A stretch of 64,000 nt of DNA from Streptomyces sp. NBC_01689 (GTDB lineage Bacteria; Actinomycetota; Actinomycetes; Streptomycetales; Streptomycetaceae): contig NZ_CP109592.1 of NCBI RefSeq assembly GCF_036250675.1, positions 4,712,001 through 4,776,000 of the forward strand, in the 5' to 3' direction. Positions 44,840-54,609 of this stretch are shown here, piece by piece. Each line of letters opens with the position of its first letter. Positions within the stretch are counted from its first letter, which is position 1. A model generated the notes under the pieces. That model ran no database searches. It saw only the letters and a program-made list of their open reading frames with translations, and was not told the origin of the DNA. A program made the position numbers and the translations under genes.

Positions 44840-47296
44840 ATGTCTGCCTGCGTCCCCACCCGCGCCGCCGACTCGACTCGGCCCGAGCGCAACCACCCGC
44901 CCCACAGCCGCCCGCCGGTCCCGCCCCGCCGGTTCCGTATCGCGGGCGCCGACCTGTCCGCATCGATCGCGGTCTTCCTGATCGCACTGCCCCTGTCCCT
45001 CGGTATCGCCCTCGCCACCGGCGCCCCGCTCCAGTCGGGGCTCGTCGCCGCCGCCGTGGGCGGAATCGTCGTCGGCCGTCTCGGCGGCTCACCGCTCCAG
45101 GTGAGCGGGCCGGCCGCCGGGCTCACGGTCGTCACCGCCGAGCTCATCCACCGCTACGGATGGCGCACGACCTGCGCCATCACCGTCCTCGCCGGCATCG
45201 CTCAACTGGGCCTCGGCTGTCTGCGCGTGGCCCGCACCGCACTCGCCGTCAGCCCCGCGATCGTGCACGGCATGCTCGCCGGGATCGGCGTGACGATCGC
45301 CGTCGCCCAGCTGCACGTCGTCCTGGGCGGCGTCCCGCAGAGCTCCGTCCTGGAGAACTTCCGGGCACTGCCCGCGCAGTTGACCCGCGTCCATCCCGGG
45401 GCGGTGTCGATGAGCCTGCTGACACTGACCCTCCTGTTCGCCTGGCCACGGCTGCCCGGGCGGGTCGGACGGATCCTGCGCACCGTCCCGGCCGCGCTCG
45501 TCGCCGTCGCCGGGGCCACCGCGACCGCCTCGCTCACCGGAATCGTCCTGCCCAAGGTCGACCTGCCCTCATGGAGCAGCCACGCCCTGGCCGGGCTGCC
45601 CGAGGGGCCGGTGCTCGGGATCGCCGCCGCCGTCCTCACCACCACACTGGTGTGCAGCGTGCAGTCGCTGCTCGGAGCGGTGGCCGTGGACAAGCTCGTG
45701 TCCGCGCGACCCGAGCTGCAGACCCGGGTGGGCCGCTCCCGGCTGGACCGGGAACTGCTCGGGCAGGGCGCCGCGAACGCCGTCTCCGGAGCGCTCGGCG
45801 GACTGCCCGTCGCCGGGGTCGCCGTCCGCAGTTCGGCGAACGTGCAGGCCGGTGCCGTGAGCCGGAACTCCACCATGCTGCACGGCGTTCTCGTAGTGAT
45901 CGCCGCGCTGCTCATGGTCCCGATCCTGGAGCTGATCCCTCTCGCGTCCCTCGCCGCCCTGGTGATGGCCGTCGGCATCCAGATGGTCTCGCTGCACCAC
46001 ATCCGCACGGTCACCCGCCACCGCGAGGTGGTGGTGTACGCGGTCACCACGCTCGGCGTCGTGCTCCTCGGCGTCCTGGAGGGCGTGGCGCTGGGAGTCG
46101 CCGTGGCCGTCGTCGTCGCCATGCACCGCCTCGCCCGCACCCGCATCACCCACGAGGAGAGGGACGAGGTCCATCACATCCATGTCTGCGGCCAGTTGAC
46201 CTTCCTCGCGGTGCCCAGGCTCAGCCGCGCCCTGCACCTGGTGCCCCGGGGCGCCGCCGCCGTCGTCGAGTTGGACGGTTCGTTCATGGACCACGCGGCG
46301 TACGAGTCGCTGCACGACTGGCAGCAGTCGCATCTCGCGCAGGGCGGCACGGTCGAGCTGACCGGCCGGAGCGGTGCCCGGATCGCCGAGCCCTCCGGCT
46401 CCGCGCACTGCCGCTGCCGGCCCTGGACACCCTGGCGCAACCACCACTGCGAGCCCTCCGCCAACCCCCAGTCCGGATCCCCCGGCGGCCGGCCCGGCGG
46501 AACCGCTGGACCGGACGGGTCCGACGAGGCGGCCGGTTCGGACGGTTCCGGCGGGCCGGGCGACGTCACGGCTTCCTCCGGACCGAGCGGGGCGGACGCG
46601 GACGGCCGGCGGGGGCACAGCGACCATCGACTCGCCCGGGGCATCAGCGCCTTCCAGCGCAACACCGCGCCCCTGGTCCGGGACGAGCTGGCACGGCTGG
46701 CGCGAGAGGGACAGAGCCCGTCACAGCTGTTCCTCACCTGCGCCGACTCCCGGCTCGTCACCTCGATGATCACGTCGAGCGGCCCCGGCGATCTCTTCGT
46801 CGTGCGCAATGTGGGCAACCTCGTGCCCAGGCCCGGGCAGGAGAGCGGGGACGACTCGGTGGCCGCGGCGATCGAGTACGCGGTGGACGTGCTGCACGTG
46901 CGGTCCATCACGGTGTGCGGGCACTCCGGGTGCGGGGCCATGCAGGCCCTGCTGAACTCCGACCCCGGCGGAGCGCAGACACCCCTGCGGCGGTGGCTGC
47001 GGCACGGGCTGCCGAGCCTGGAGCGGATGGCCGCCGGGGAACGGCCGGGGGCCGGGCTCGCGGGACGGGCGCCGGCGGACGCGGTGGAACAGCTGTGTCT
47101 GACCAACGTGGTGCAGCAGTTGGAGCATCTCCGGGCGCATGACTCCGTGACGCGCGCGCTGCGGGAGGGGGCGCTCGAACTGCACGGGATGTATTTCCAC
47201 GTCGGGGAGGCACAGGCGTATCTGCTGGTCGACCGGGACGGTGACGAGCTGTTCGATCATGTCGGGGCGGAGGAGGAGCTGCGGCGTCCCGTGTGA
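44840..47296 (+). CDS. SulP transporter fused to beta-carbonic anhydrase
   Basis: An 818-residue fusion. Residues about 35-440 are a SulP-type anion transporter with 10-12 helices (IAVFLIALPLSLGIALATGA, GGLPVAGVAVRSSANVQAGA). Residues about 445-540 are a STAS domain (VCGQLTFLAVPRLSRAL, AVVELDGSFMDHAAYESL). A Gly/Ser/Asp linker leads to a beta-carbonic anhydrase (600-818) with zinc ligands Cys634, His695 and Cys698, and the Asp636-Arg638 dyad (CADSR, HSGCG). It likely takes up bicarbonate and interconverts it with CO2. ATG 44840 has GGAGGAGACGGG upstream. Such fusions are known in actinobacteria. A terminator follows. Confidence 0.92.
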   Translation: MSACVPTRAADSTRPERNHPPHSRPPVPPRRFRIAGADLSASIAVFLIALPLSLGIALATGAPLQSGLVAAAVGGIVVGRLGGSPLQVSGPAAGLTVVTAELIHRYGWRTTCAITVLAGIAQLGLGCLRVARTALAVSPAIVHGMLAGIGVTIAVAQLHVVLGGVPQSSVLENFRALPAQLTRVHPGAVSMSLLTLTLLFAWPRLPGRVGRILRTVPAALVAVAGATATASLTGIVLPKVDLPSWSSHALAGLPEGPVLGIAAAVLTTTLVCSVQSLLGAVAVDKLVSARPELQTRVGRSRLDRELLGQGAANAVSGALGGLPVAGVAVRSSANVQAGAVSRNSTMLHGVLVVIAALLMVPILELIPLASLAALVMAVGIQMVSLHHIRTVTRHREVVVYAVTTLGVVLLGVLEGVALGVAVAVVVAMHRLARTRITHEERDEVHHIHVCGQLTFLAVPRLSRALHLVPRGAAAVVELDGSFMDHAAYESLHDWQQSHLAQGGTVELTGRSGARIAEPSGSAHCRCRPWTPWRNHHCEPSANPQSGSPGGRPGGTAGPDGSDEAAGSDGSGGPGDVTASSGPSGADADGRRGHSDHRLARGISAFQRNTAPLVRDELARLAREGQSPSQLFLTCADSRLVTSMITSSGPGDLFVVRNVGNLVPRPGQESGDDSVAAAIEYAVDVLHVRSITVCGHSGCGAMQALLNSDPGGAQTPLRRWLRHGLPSLERMAAGERPGAGLAGRAPADAVEQLCLTNVVQQLEHLRAHDSVTRALREGALELHGMYFHVGEAQAYLLVDRDGDELFDHVGAEEELRRPV

Positions 47297-47308
47297 ATCG
47301 GGCACGGT

Positions 47309-47334
47309 GTGCGGCCCCGGCGGCGGGGCCGCAC
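47309..47334 (+). terminator. Terminator after SulP-carbonic anhydrase gene
   Basis: A 10-bp perfect stem GTGCGGCCCC with its complement and a 6-nt loop lies 13 bp after the stop codon. Confidence 0.85.
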
Positions 47335-47377
47335 GGCTTGCGTCGTCCACGTGGGTTGTTTTCGACCGCGTTGTCGG

Positions 47378-47501
47378 GGCGGGCCTTTCTTCGCCCCGCC
47401 CCCCTGCCCGACCCGACACCCGGGGCTCCGCCAGGGACGCTGCGCCCCCTGGACCCCCGCCGTCGCCCGAAGGGCTCGTCCTCGAACGCCGGACGGGCTG
47501 A
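47378..47501 (+). repeat. Dispersed intergenic repeat, copy A
   Basis: About 124 bp that recur, nearly identical and inverted, at 59762-59895. The best-conserved part ends GCCGGACGGGCTGA and includes CCCGAAGGGCTCGTCCTC and GCGCCCCCTGGACCCCCGCC. It is non-coding and contains several short inverted repeats. From memory, closely similar sequences are scattered through Streptomyces intergenic DNA. The rest of the gap up to the acs promoter (47502-47770) holds no gene. Confidence 0.85.
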
Positions 47502-47779
47502 CGTACCTGACCCCGACCGGCACCATCGCGGCGGGGCGAGGAATCGAGGGAACCTGCCCGTTTCGGTCGTCGTCGGGTGAACCCCGACGGGCGGCCGTCC
47601 GTGCCTCGGAGTACGGAGTCCTCGTCACGCAGGAGCACCCCCGGGACCGCCCCATAGCCGACCCGGAGTCGACCGGGCGTGGACCAGGCGTGGACGGGGC
47701 CACCGCGTACGTACCCCTGTAGGTCGCGGCGTGAGCGCCGGGGGAAGACTGGAGGACCACAGGACAAGCCCGGCCCCTA

Positions 47780-47795
47780 ACAGGTCTAAACCAAT
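47780..47795 (+). promoter_or_regulatory. DasR-like operator before acs
   Basis: ACAGGTCTAAACCAAT matches the DasR binding consensus A(C/G)TGGTCTAGACCA(G/C)T at about 13 of 16 positions. It lies 86 bp ahead of the acs start, in a short AT-rich patch. DasR senses N-acetylglucosamine metabolism. Regulation of acs by it is inferred. Confidence 0.45.
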
Positions 47796-47880
47796 TTGGG
47801 GTCGGCCCTTGTCACCGGGGCCCCTGGTCTGATGAGCTGTGGCCTGGGACACAACGGACACCCTGGGAAAGGGAGATGTC

Positions 47881-49839
47881 GTGAGCAACGAAAGCCTGGC
47901 CAACCTGCTGAAGGAAGAGCGCAGGTTCGCGCCGCCCGCCGACCTGGCAGCGAACGCCAACGTCACCGCGGAGGCGTACGAGCAGGCCAAGGCTGACAGG
48001 CTCGGCTTCTGGGCCGAGCAGGCCCGCCGCCTGACCTGGGCCACCGAGCCGACCGAGACGCTGGACTGGTCGAACCCGCCGTTCGCCAAGTGGTTCGCCG
48101 ACGGGAAGCTGAACGTCGCGTACAACTGCGTGGACCGGCACGTCGAGGCCGGCAACGGCGACCGCGTCGCCCTGCACTTCGAGGGCGAGCCGGGCGACAG
48201 CCGCGCGATCACCTACGCCGAGCTGAAGGACGAGGTCTCGAAGGCCGCCAACGCGCTGACCGAGCTGGGCGTGGGCAAGGGCGACCGGGTCGCCGTCTAT
48301 CTGCCGATGATCCCCGAGGCCGTCGTCGCGATGCTGGCCTGCGCCCGGATCGGGGCCGCGCACTCCGTCGTCTTCGGCGGGTTCTCCGCGGACGCGATCG
48401 CCACCCGTATCCAGGACGCCGACGCCAAGCTGGTCATCACCTCCGACGGCGGCTACCGGCGCGGCAAGCCGTCCGCGCTCAAGCCGGCCGTGGACGACGC
48501 GGTGAGCCGGGTCGACGGGGTCGACAAGGTGCTGGTGGTCCGGCGCACCGGGCAGGAGGTCGACTGGACCGAGGGCCGCGACGTCTGGTGGCACGAGATC
48601 GTCGAGCGCCAGTCCGCCGAGCACACGCCGGAGGCGTTCGACGCCGAGCACCCGCTGTTCATCCTGTACACGTCCGGGACGACGGGGAAGCCGAAGGGCA
48701 TCCTGCACACCTCGGGCGGCTACCTCACGCAGGCCTCGTACACCCACCACGCCGTCTTCGACCTCAAGCCGGAGACCGACGTCTACTGGTGCACGGCCGA
48801 CATCGGCTGGGTCACCGGGCACTCGTACATCACGTACGGGCCGCTCTCGAACGGTGCGACGCAGGTTATGTACGAGGGGACCCCGGACACCCCGCACCAG
48901 GGCCGGTTCTGGGAGATCGTGCAGAAGTACGGGGTGACGATCCTCTACACCGCGCCCACCGCGATCCGTACGTTCATGAAGTGGGGCGACGACATCCCCG
49001 CAAAGTTCGACCTGTCCTCGCTGCGGGTCCTCGGATCCGTGGGCGAGCCGATCAACCCCGAGGCGTGGATCTGGTACCGCAAGCACATCGGCGCGGACCG
49101 GACGCCGATCGTGGACACGTGGTGGCAGACCGAGACCGGCGCGATGATGATCTCGCCGCTGCCGGGCGTCACCGAGACCAAGCCGGGATCGGCGCAGCGG
49201 CCGCTGCCGGGCATCTCGGCGACGGTCGTCGACGACGAGGCCCGGGAGGTCCCCGACGGGGGCGGCGGGTACCTCGTGCTGACCGAGCCGTGGCCCTCGA
49301 TGCTGCGCACGATCTGGCGTGACGACCAGCGGTTCCTCGACACGTACTGGTCCCGCTTCGAGGGGAAGTACTTCGCCGGGGACGGCGCCAAGAAGGACGA
49401 GGACGGGGACATCTGGCTCCTCGGACGGGTCGACGACGTGATGCTGGTCTCCGGGCACAACATCTCGACGACGGAGGTCGAGTCGGCGCTCGTGTCGCAT
49501 CCCGCGGTCGCCGAGGCGGCGGTGGTCGGCGCGGCGGACGAGACGACCGGACAGGCCATCGTGGCGTTCGTGATCCTGCGCGGAACGGCCTCCGCGGACG
49601 ACGCCGGGCTCGTCGCCGACCTGCGCAACCACGTGGGGGCGACGCTGGGGCCGATCGCCAAGCCCAAGCGGGTGCTGCCCGTCGCGGAGCTGCCGAAGAC
49701 CCGGTCCGGGAAGATCATGCGCCGGCTGCTGCGCGACGTGGCGGAGAACCGGGAGCTCGGGGACGTCACCACGCTCACCGACTCCACGGTCATGGACCTG
49801 ATCCAGGAGAAGCTGCCGGCGGCGCCCAGCGAGGACTGA
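47881..49839 (+). CDS. acs: Acetyl-CoA synthetase
   Basis: A 652-residue AMP-forming acetate-CoA ligase. The phosphate-binding loop [11 protein letters not shown] lies near 262-272. A5-type WWQTETG and A8 [15 protein letters not shown] follow. The C-terminal [11 protein letters not shown] has Lys611, the residue usually acetylated to switch the enzyme off. GTG 47881 is chosen with AAAGGGAG upstream; a longer frame from 47839 lacks this. It activates acetate for central metabolism. A DasR-like site lies upstream, a terminator downstream, and nhaA follows on the same strand. Confidence 0.95.
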   Translation: MSNESLANLLKEERRFAPPADLAANANVTAEAYEQAKADRLGFWAEQARRLTWATEPTETLDWSNPPFAKWFADGKLNVAYNCVDRHVEAGNGDRVALHFEGEPGDSRAITYAELKDEVSKAANALTELGVGKGDRVAVYLPMIPEAVVAMLACARIGAAHSVVFGGFSADAIATRIQDADAKLVITSDGGYRRGKPSALKPAVDDAVSRVDGVDKVLVVRRTGQEVDWTEGRDVWWHEIVERQSAEHTPEAFDAEHPLFILYTSGTTGKPKGILHTSGGYLTQASYTHHAVFDLKPETDVYWCTADIGWVTGHSYITYGPLSNGATQVMYEGTPDTPHQGRFWEIVQKYGVTILYTAPTAIRTFMKWGDDIPAKFDLSSLRVLGSVGEPINPEAWIWYRKHIGADRTPIVDTWWQTETGAMMISPLPGVTETKPGSAQRPLPGISATVVDDEAREVPDGGGGYLVLTEPWPSMLRTIWRDDQRFLDTYWSRFEGKYFAGDGAKKDEDGDIWLLGRVDDVMLVSGHNISTTEVESALVSHPAVAEAAVVGAADETTGQAIVAFVILRGTASADDAGLVADLRNHVGATLGPIAKPKRVLPVAELPKTRSGKIMRRLLRDVAENRELGDVTTLTDSTVMDLIQEKLPAAPSED

Positions 49840-49872
49840 GGGCTCCACGGCCCGACGGCCCGACGGCCCGCC

Positions 49873-49909
49873 CGAGTGTAGGAGGCACCTCGCGTGCCTC
49901 CCACACTCG
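49873..49909 (+). terminator. acs terminator
   Basis: CGAGTGT-A-GGAGGCAC pairs with GTGCCTCC-C-ACACTCG around a 5-nt loop, 15 bp with a single mismatch. It lies 34 bp after the acs stop. Confidence 0.85.
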
Positions 49910-50085
49910 CGTTTCGGCACCCTCCACGGAACCCATTGGTGTCGAATGTCCGTATGGCGCATTATCCGGCTGTAATGCCAAGGTAAACTGAGGCCTCAGG
50001 GTGTGCCGGGAAGTCTGGTCGGCAACGTCGTCGGCGATCCCGCCTGACGGTCGTCAGCGCGTCGTACCGACCCGGAGGTCCCGCC

Positions 50086-51495
50086 GTGGCCGCGCCCCGT
50101 CCCCGCACCACCACCGACAACCGCAGGTTCCTCGGGCGGCTGTCGCTGCCCGAGCGGAACTTCGTGGCGGAGGCACTGCGGACCGAGACCGTCGGCGGCG
50201 TACTCCTCCTCCTCGCCGCGATCGCCGCGCTGATCTGGGCCAACACCCCCCTGCGGGACAGCTACGCCACGGTGGGCGACTTCCACTTCGGTCCCGGAGC
50301 CCTCGGGCTGAACCTGTCCGTGCGGCACTGGGCGGCCGACGGGCTGCTCGCCGTGTTCTTCTTCGTCGCCGGTATCGAACTCAAGCGCGAACTGGTGGCC
50401 GGGGACCTGCGCGACCCGAAGGCCGCGCTCCTGCCGGTCGCCGCGGCGGTCTGCGGAATGGCCGTACCCGCGCTCGTCTACGCCCTCACCAACGCCGCGG
50501 GCGGGGGCTCCCTGGCCGGCTGGGCCGTGCCCACCGCCACCGACATCGCCTTCGCGCTCGCCGTGCTCGCGGTCATCGGCACCTCCCTGCCGTCAGCCCT
50601 CCGCGCCTTCCTGCTCACCCTCGCCGTCGTCGACGACCTGCTCGCGATCCTGATCATCGCGGTCTTCTTCACCGACACCCTCGACTTCGCGGCCCTCGGC
50701 GGGGCCGTCGCCGGACTCGCCGTGTTCTGGGTGCTGCTGCGCAAGGGCGTGCGGGGCTGGTACGTGTACCTGCCGCTCGCCCTCGCCATCTGGGGGCTGA
50801 TGTACAACAGCGGCGTGCACGCCACCATCGCGGGCGTGGCCATGGGCCTGATGCTGCGCTGCCACCGGCACGAGGGCGAGGAGCACTCCCCCGGCGAGCA
50901 CGTCGAGCATCTCGTACGGCCGCTCTCCGCCGGACTCGCCGTGCCGCTCTTCGCACTGTTCAGCGCCGGGGTCGTGGTCTCCGGCGGGGCGCTGGGCGAG
51001 GTGTTCACCCGGCCCGAGACACTGGGCGTCGTCCTTGGGCTCGTGGTCGGCAAGTCGGTCGGCGTCTTCGGCGGCACCTGGCTCACCGCCCGCTTCACCC
51101 GGGCCTCGCTCAGCGACGACCTGGCCTGGCCCGACGTCTTCGCCGTCGCGAGCCTCGCCGGGATCGGCTTCACCGTCTCCCTGCTCATCGGCGAACTGGC
51201 CTTCACCGCCGACCCGGTGCTCACCGACGAGGTCAAGGCCGCCGTCCTGGCCGGCTCGCTCGTCGCGGCCGTCTTTGCCACGACACTGCTGAAGATCCGC
51301 AACGCCAAGTACCGTGCGCTGTGCGAGGCGGAGGAACGCGACGAGGACAGCGACGGCATCCCCGACATCTACGAACAGGACAACCCGGCCTACCACCTGC
51401 GGATGGCCGAGATCCACGAACGCAAGGCCGCCGAGCACCGAAGGCTTGCCGAAGTGGCGGGCGGGGCAAGCGAGGAGAACGGCCGTCCGGCATGA
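50086..51495 (+). CDS. nhaA: Na+/H+ antiporter NhaA
   Basis: A 469-residue transporter with about 12 helices. It exports sodium in exchange for protons. Key signatures: GIELKRELVAGDL, PTATDIAFALAVLAVIG, and the ion-binding Asp pair in LAVVDDLLAILI. IGFTVSLLIGELAF marks the discontinuous helix region. A charged cytoplasmic C-terminal tail (DEDSDGIPDIYEQDNP, HERKAAEHRRLAEVAGG) is longer than in E. coli. GTG 50086 has GGAGG 9 nt upstream. A holin-like gene and a hydrolase gene follow on the same strand. Confidence 0.93.
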   Translation: MAAPRPRTTTDNRRFLGRLSLPERNFVAEALRTETVGGVLLLLAAIAALIWANTPLRDSYATVGDFHFGPGALGLNLSVRHWAADGLLAVFFFVAGIELKRELVAGDLRDPKAALLPVAAAVCGMAVPALVYALTNAAGGGSLAGWAVPTATDIAFALAVLAVIGTSLPSALRAFLLTLAVVDDLLAILIIAVFFTDTLDFAALGGAVAGLAVFWVLLRKGVRGWYVYLPLALAIWGLMYNSGVHATIAGVAMGLMLRCHRHEGEEHSPGEHVEHLVRPLSAGLAVPLFALFSAGVVVSGGALGEVFTRPETLGVVLGLVVGKSVGVFGGTWLTARFTRASLSDDLAWPDVFAVASLAGIGFTVSLLIGELAFTADPVLTDEVKAAVLAGSLVAAVFATTLLKIRNAKYRALCEAEERDEDSDGIPDIYEQDNPAYHLRMAEIHERKAAEHRRLAEVAGGASEENGRPA

Positions 51496-51562
51496 TCTGA
51501 CCAGACGACACAAACACCCGCAGAAGCCAGACGGCAGACACATGCAGAAGAGGGAGTCCGCG

Positions 51563-52039
51563 ATGAGCGCACCCGACGGCAGCCCGGTCGGCGCCGAACG
51601 CAGCATCGGCCAGCTGGTCGCCTCGGCGACGACCGAGATGTCCGCACTGGTGCACGACGAGATCGCACTGGCGAAGGCGCAGCTCAAGCGGGACGTCAAG
51701 CGCGGTGCGGTCAGCGGTGGCGCGTTCGCGGTGGCCGGGGCGGTACTGATCTTCTCCCTCCCCATGCTGAGCTTCGCCCTGGCGTACGGCATCCGGACCT
51801 GGACCCACTGGAACCTCGCGATCTGCTTCGTCCTGTCGTTCGCGGCGAACGTGCTGGTCGCCGGCGTCCTCGCGCTGATCGGTGTGGTCTTCGCGAAGAA
51901 GGCCAAGAAGGGCAAGGGCCCGCAGAAGGTCGCGGCCTCGGTGAAGGAGACGGCGGGCGTCCTGCAGAACGCCAAGCCGCACCCCCGGCCTGCGCCGGTC
52001 GAGGACTCCCTGGAAGCTGTGGCACGCTCATCCTCATGA
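51563..52039 (+). CDS. Holin-superfamily III-like membrane protein
   Basis: A 158-residue protein of the DUF1469 / actinobacterial holin-X type. The N-terminus is cytoplasmic and helical (LVASATTEMSALVHDEIALA). Two membrane helices follow (GGAFAVAGAVLIFSLPMLSF and NLAICFVLSFAANVLVAG), then a Lys-rich tail (KKAKKGKGPQKVAASVKET). ATG 51563 has AGGGAG upstream; an ATG at 51542 is possible. It is 67 bp from nhaA and overlaps the hydrolase start by 4 bp (ATGA). Despite the name there is no sign of a phage; function unknown. Confidence 0.82.
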   Translation: MSAPDGSPVGAERSIGQLVASATTEMSALVHDEIALAKAQLKRDVKRGAVSGGAFAVAGAVLIFSLPMLSFALAYGIRTWTHWNLAICFVLSFAANVLVAGVLALIGVVFAKKAKKGKGPQKVAASVKETAGVLQNAKPHPRPAPVEDSLEAVARSSS

Positions 52040-52986
52040 CGGACCCCGCCACTCCATCGGCGCAACCCACCTCGGTCGTACGCCTCGACATCCCCGGCGG
52101 CCGCGAGGTGACCCACCGGAACGTCGCCGCCAACGGCGCGCGCTTCCACATCGCCGAGACGGGCGACGGGCCCCTCGTTCTGCTGCTGCACGGGTTCCCC
52201 CAGTTCTGGTGGACCTGGCGCCGGCAGATGGGGGCGCTCGCCGACGCCGGGTTCCGGGCCGTGGCCATGGATCTGCGGGGTGTCGGCGGGAGCGACCGCA
52301 CCCCGCGCGGCTACGACCCCGCGAACCTCGCGCTCGACATCACCGGGGTCGTACGGTCCCTCGGCGAGCCCGACGCCGCGCTGGTCGGACACGATCTGGG
52401 CGGGTATCTGGCGTGGACGGCGGCCGCGATGCGCCCCAAGCTGGTGCGCCGCCTCGTCGTCTCCTCCATGCCGCACCCACGCCGCTGGCGGTCGGCGATG
52501 CTCTCCGACGTGCGGCAGACCTCCGCGAGTTCGTACATCTGGGGGTTCCAGCGGCCCTGGATCCCGGAGCGCCAACTCGTCGCGGACGAAGGTGCCCTGG
52601 TAGGCCGTCTGCTGCGGGACTGGTCGGGGCCGCGGCTGCCCGACGACGAGGCCGTGGACACGTACCGCCGCGCCATGTGCATCCCGTCCACGGCGCACTG
52701 CTCCATCGAGCCGTACCGGTGGATGGTGCGGTCCATGGCCCGTCCGGACGGGATCCAGTTCAACCGGCGGATGAAACGGCCCGTCCGGGTGCCGACGCTG
52801 CATCTGCACGGGTCGCTCGACCCCGTCATGCGGACGCGGAGCGCCGCGGGCTCCGGGGAGTACGTCGAAGCGCCGTACCGCTGGCGGCTGTTCGACGGTC
52901 TGGGGCACTTTCCCCACGAGGAGGACCCGGTGGCGTTCTCGACCGAACTCATCAACTGGCTGAAGGATCCCGAGCCCGACCGGTAG
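52036..52986 (+). CDS. Alpha/beta hydrolase, epoxide hydrolase-like
   Basis: A 316-residue cytoplasmic hydrolase. HGFPQFWWTWRRQM is the oxyanion HGxP motif. GHDLGG places the nucleophilic Asp near residue 119. DLRGVGGSDR is family typical, LHGSLDPV carries the acid, and LGHFPHEED carries the His. The pattern fits epoxide hydrolases of the EphE/EphF type; M. tuberculosis has ephE at the same position (from memory). The start overlaps the holin-like stop (ATGA), indicating a translationally coupled pair. The region to marP (52987-53396) holds no supported gene. Confidence 0.87.
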   Translation: MTDPATPSAQPTSVVRLDIPGGREVTHRNVAANGARFHIAETGDGPLVLLLHGFPQFWWTWRRQMGALADAGFRAVAMDLRGVGGSDRTPRGYDPANLALDITGVVRSLGEPDAALVGHDLGGYLAWTAAAMRPKLVRRLVVSSMPHPRRWRSAMLSDVRQTSASSYIWGFQRPWIPERQLVADEGALVGRLLRDWSGPRLPDDEAVDTYRRAMCIPSTAHCSIEPYRWMVRSMARPDGIQFNRRMKRPVRVPTLHLHGSLDPVMRTRSAAGSGEYVEAPYRWRLFDGLGHFPHEEDPVAFSTELINWLKDPEPDR

Positions 52987-53396
52987 GCCGTTTTCAGCCA
53001 GCCGACGGCCCCCTTCGGTGACCGCCCGATCGCTCCCGGTGCGCAAAGGGGAACGTCTGTCCTACGAACAGCCAAATGCCTCGCGCATAGGCCAATTGGG
53101 GCCTCATGGAGCGGTTATCGACCTTGGGGCAGGGGCACACGTCGGGGTATGGGCTGGACGCACGACTACAGTGACGCACCACGCAACCGCCGCTCGGCGA
53201 CGGGCCTGAGCTCCCATCAGAGGGGCACCCCGCAGCTTCAGGGCACGGGTCTTCAGGTAGGAATCCCGCGCATTCTGCGCCGTCGGGCCCGCTGGGTCTC
53301 GGTGCGATTGCGCCATCCACGCGGCTGAACCACCGCACCGCCCGGCGACCCGGTCACCCGGGTCGTCCGGTCGGCGGAGCGGTACATGAGACCCCG

Positions 53397-54596
53397 TCAG
53401 AGCGCGCAGCTGTCGCTGTCGACCTGCTGGTTGGCCGTACGGCCCCGGTCCGCGTCCGGCCGCACCTCGTCGGCGGTGAGGGCGTATCCGGTGTTGGCGT
53501 CGTCGAGGGACTTCGCGAAGACCACTCCGTACACCTTGCCGTCGGGCGTGAGCAGCGGGCCGCCGGAGTTCCCCTGACGGACCGTCGCGAAGAGTGAGTA
53601 GACGTCGCGGCGCACGGTCTTGCGGTGGTAGATGTCGGGTCCGTTGGCCGTGATCCGGCCGCGCACCCGCGCGGGCTGCACGTTGTACGCGCCGTTCTGC
53701 GGGAAGCCCGCGACGATCGCGTTGTCTCCGCTGCCCGCGTCCCCGGTGGTGAACCGCAGGGCCGGCGCGGTCAGGTTCGGTACGTCGAGGACGGCGATGT
53801 CGCGCTCCCAGTCGTACAGGACGACCTTGGCGTCGTACTTCCTGCCCTCGCCGCCGATCTGGACGGTGGGCTCGTCGACGCCGCCGACCACGTGCGCGTT
53901 GGTCATCACCCGGCGGTTGCCGAACACGAAGCCGGTGCCCTCCAGGACCTTGCCGCAGCTCTGCGCGGTTCCCATCACCTTGACGATGGAGTCCCGCGCG
54001 CGGACGGCGACGGGGCTGTTGGCGAGCGCCGGGTCGGGGGGCTGGACGTCGGTGATCGGCTCGTTCGCGAACGGGCTGAAGACCTGGGGGAAACCGTTCT
54101 GCGCGAGGACGGAGGAGAAGTCGGCGAACCAGGTGTCGGCCCGGGAGGGCAGCGCGCGCGACACGCCGAGCAGCACCTTCGAGCCGCGGACCTCCTTGCC
54201 GAGCGTCGGCAGCGTCGTACCGGCGAGCGCCGAGCCGATCAGCCAGGCCACCAGGAGCATCGCGACCACGTTGACCAGGGCGCCGCCCGTCGCGTCCAGG
54301 GCGCGGGCCGGTGACCAGGTGATGTACCGGCGCAGCTTGTTGCCCAGGTGCGTCGTGAGGGCCTGGCCCACGGAGGCGCAGACGATCACGACGACGACCG
54401 CCACGACGGCGGCGGTCGTACTGACCGTGGCGTCGTCGGTGAGGGCGTCCCAGGCGACGGGGAGCAGGTAGACGGCGACGAGACCGCCGCCCAGGAAGCC
54501 GATCACCGACAGGATGCCGACGACGAAGCCCTGGCGGTAGCCCACGATCGCGAACCACACGGCGGCGACCAGCAGCAGGATGTCCAGCACGTTCAC
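53397..54596 (-). CDS. marP: Membrane serine protease MarP
   Basis: A 399-residue protease with an N-terminal CvpA-like membrane domain of four helices (ILLLVAAVWFAIVGYRQGF, AVVAVVVVIVCASVGQAL) and a periplasmic-side trypsin-like domain. The catalytic triad is visible: His in MTNAHVVGG, Asp in ERDIAVLDV, Ser in GNSGGPLL. A Cys in AQSCGKVL and the terminal Cys in VDSDSCAL may form the regulatory disulfide known for mycobacterial MarP, which protects against acid and oxidative stress. GTG 54596 directly follows the NUDIX gene stop (13 bp), so they are co-transcribed. Confidence 0.92.
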   Translation of the reverse strand: MNVLDILLLVAAVWFAIVGYRQGFVVGILSVIGFLGGGLVAVYLLPVAWDALTDDATVSTTAAVVAVVVVIVCASVGQALTTHLGNKLRRYITWSPARALDATGGALVNVVAMLLVAWLIGSALAGTTLPTLGKEVRGSKVLLGVSRALPSRADTWFADFSSVLAQNGFPQVFSPFANEPITDVQPPDPALANSPVAVRARDSIVKVMGTAQSCGKVLEGTGFVFGNRRVMTNAHVVGGVDEPTVQIGGEGRKYDAKVVLYDWERDIAVLDVPNLTAPALRFTTGDAGSGDNAIVAGFPQNGAYNVQPARVRGRITANGPDIYHRKTVRRDVYSLFATVRQGNSGGPLLTPDGKVYGVVFAKSLDDANTGYALTADEVRPDADRGRTANQQVDSDSCAL

Positions 54597-54609
54597 GAAC
54601 GACACCCTG

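Noticed and set aside
51563..52039. Holin-like gene as evidence of a prophage
   Set aside because: No other phage gene nearby; this family is widespread on actinobacterial chromosomes, and the gene is coupled to a hydrolase.
53104..53338. Minus-strand frame starting MAQSHRDPAGPT in the gap before marP
   Set aside because: About 70 codons with no family resemblance, no ribosome-binding site and no conserved neighbour; too weak to call.
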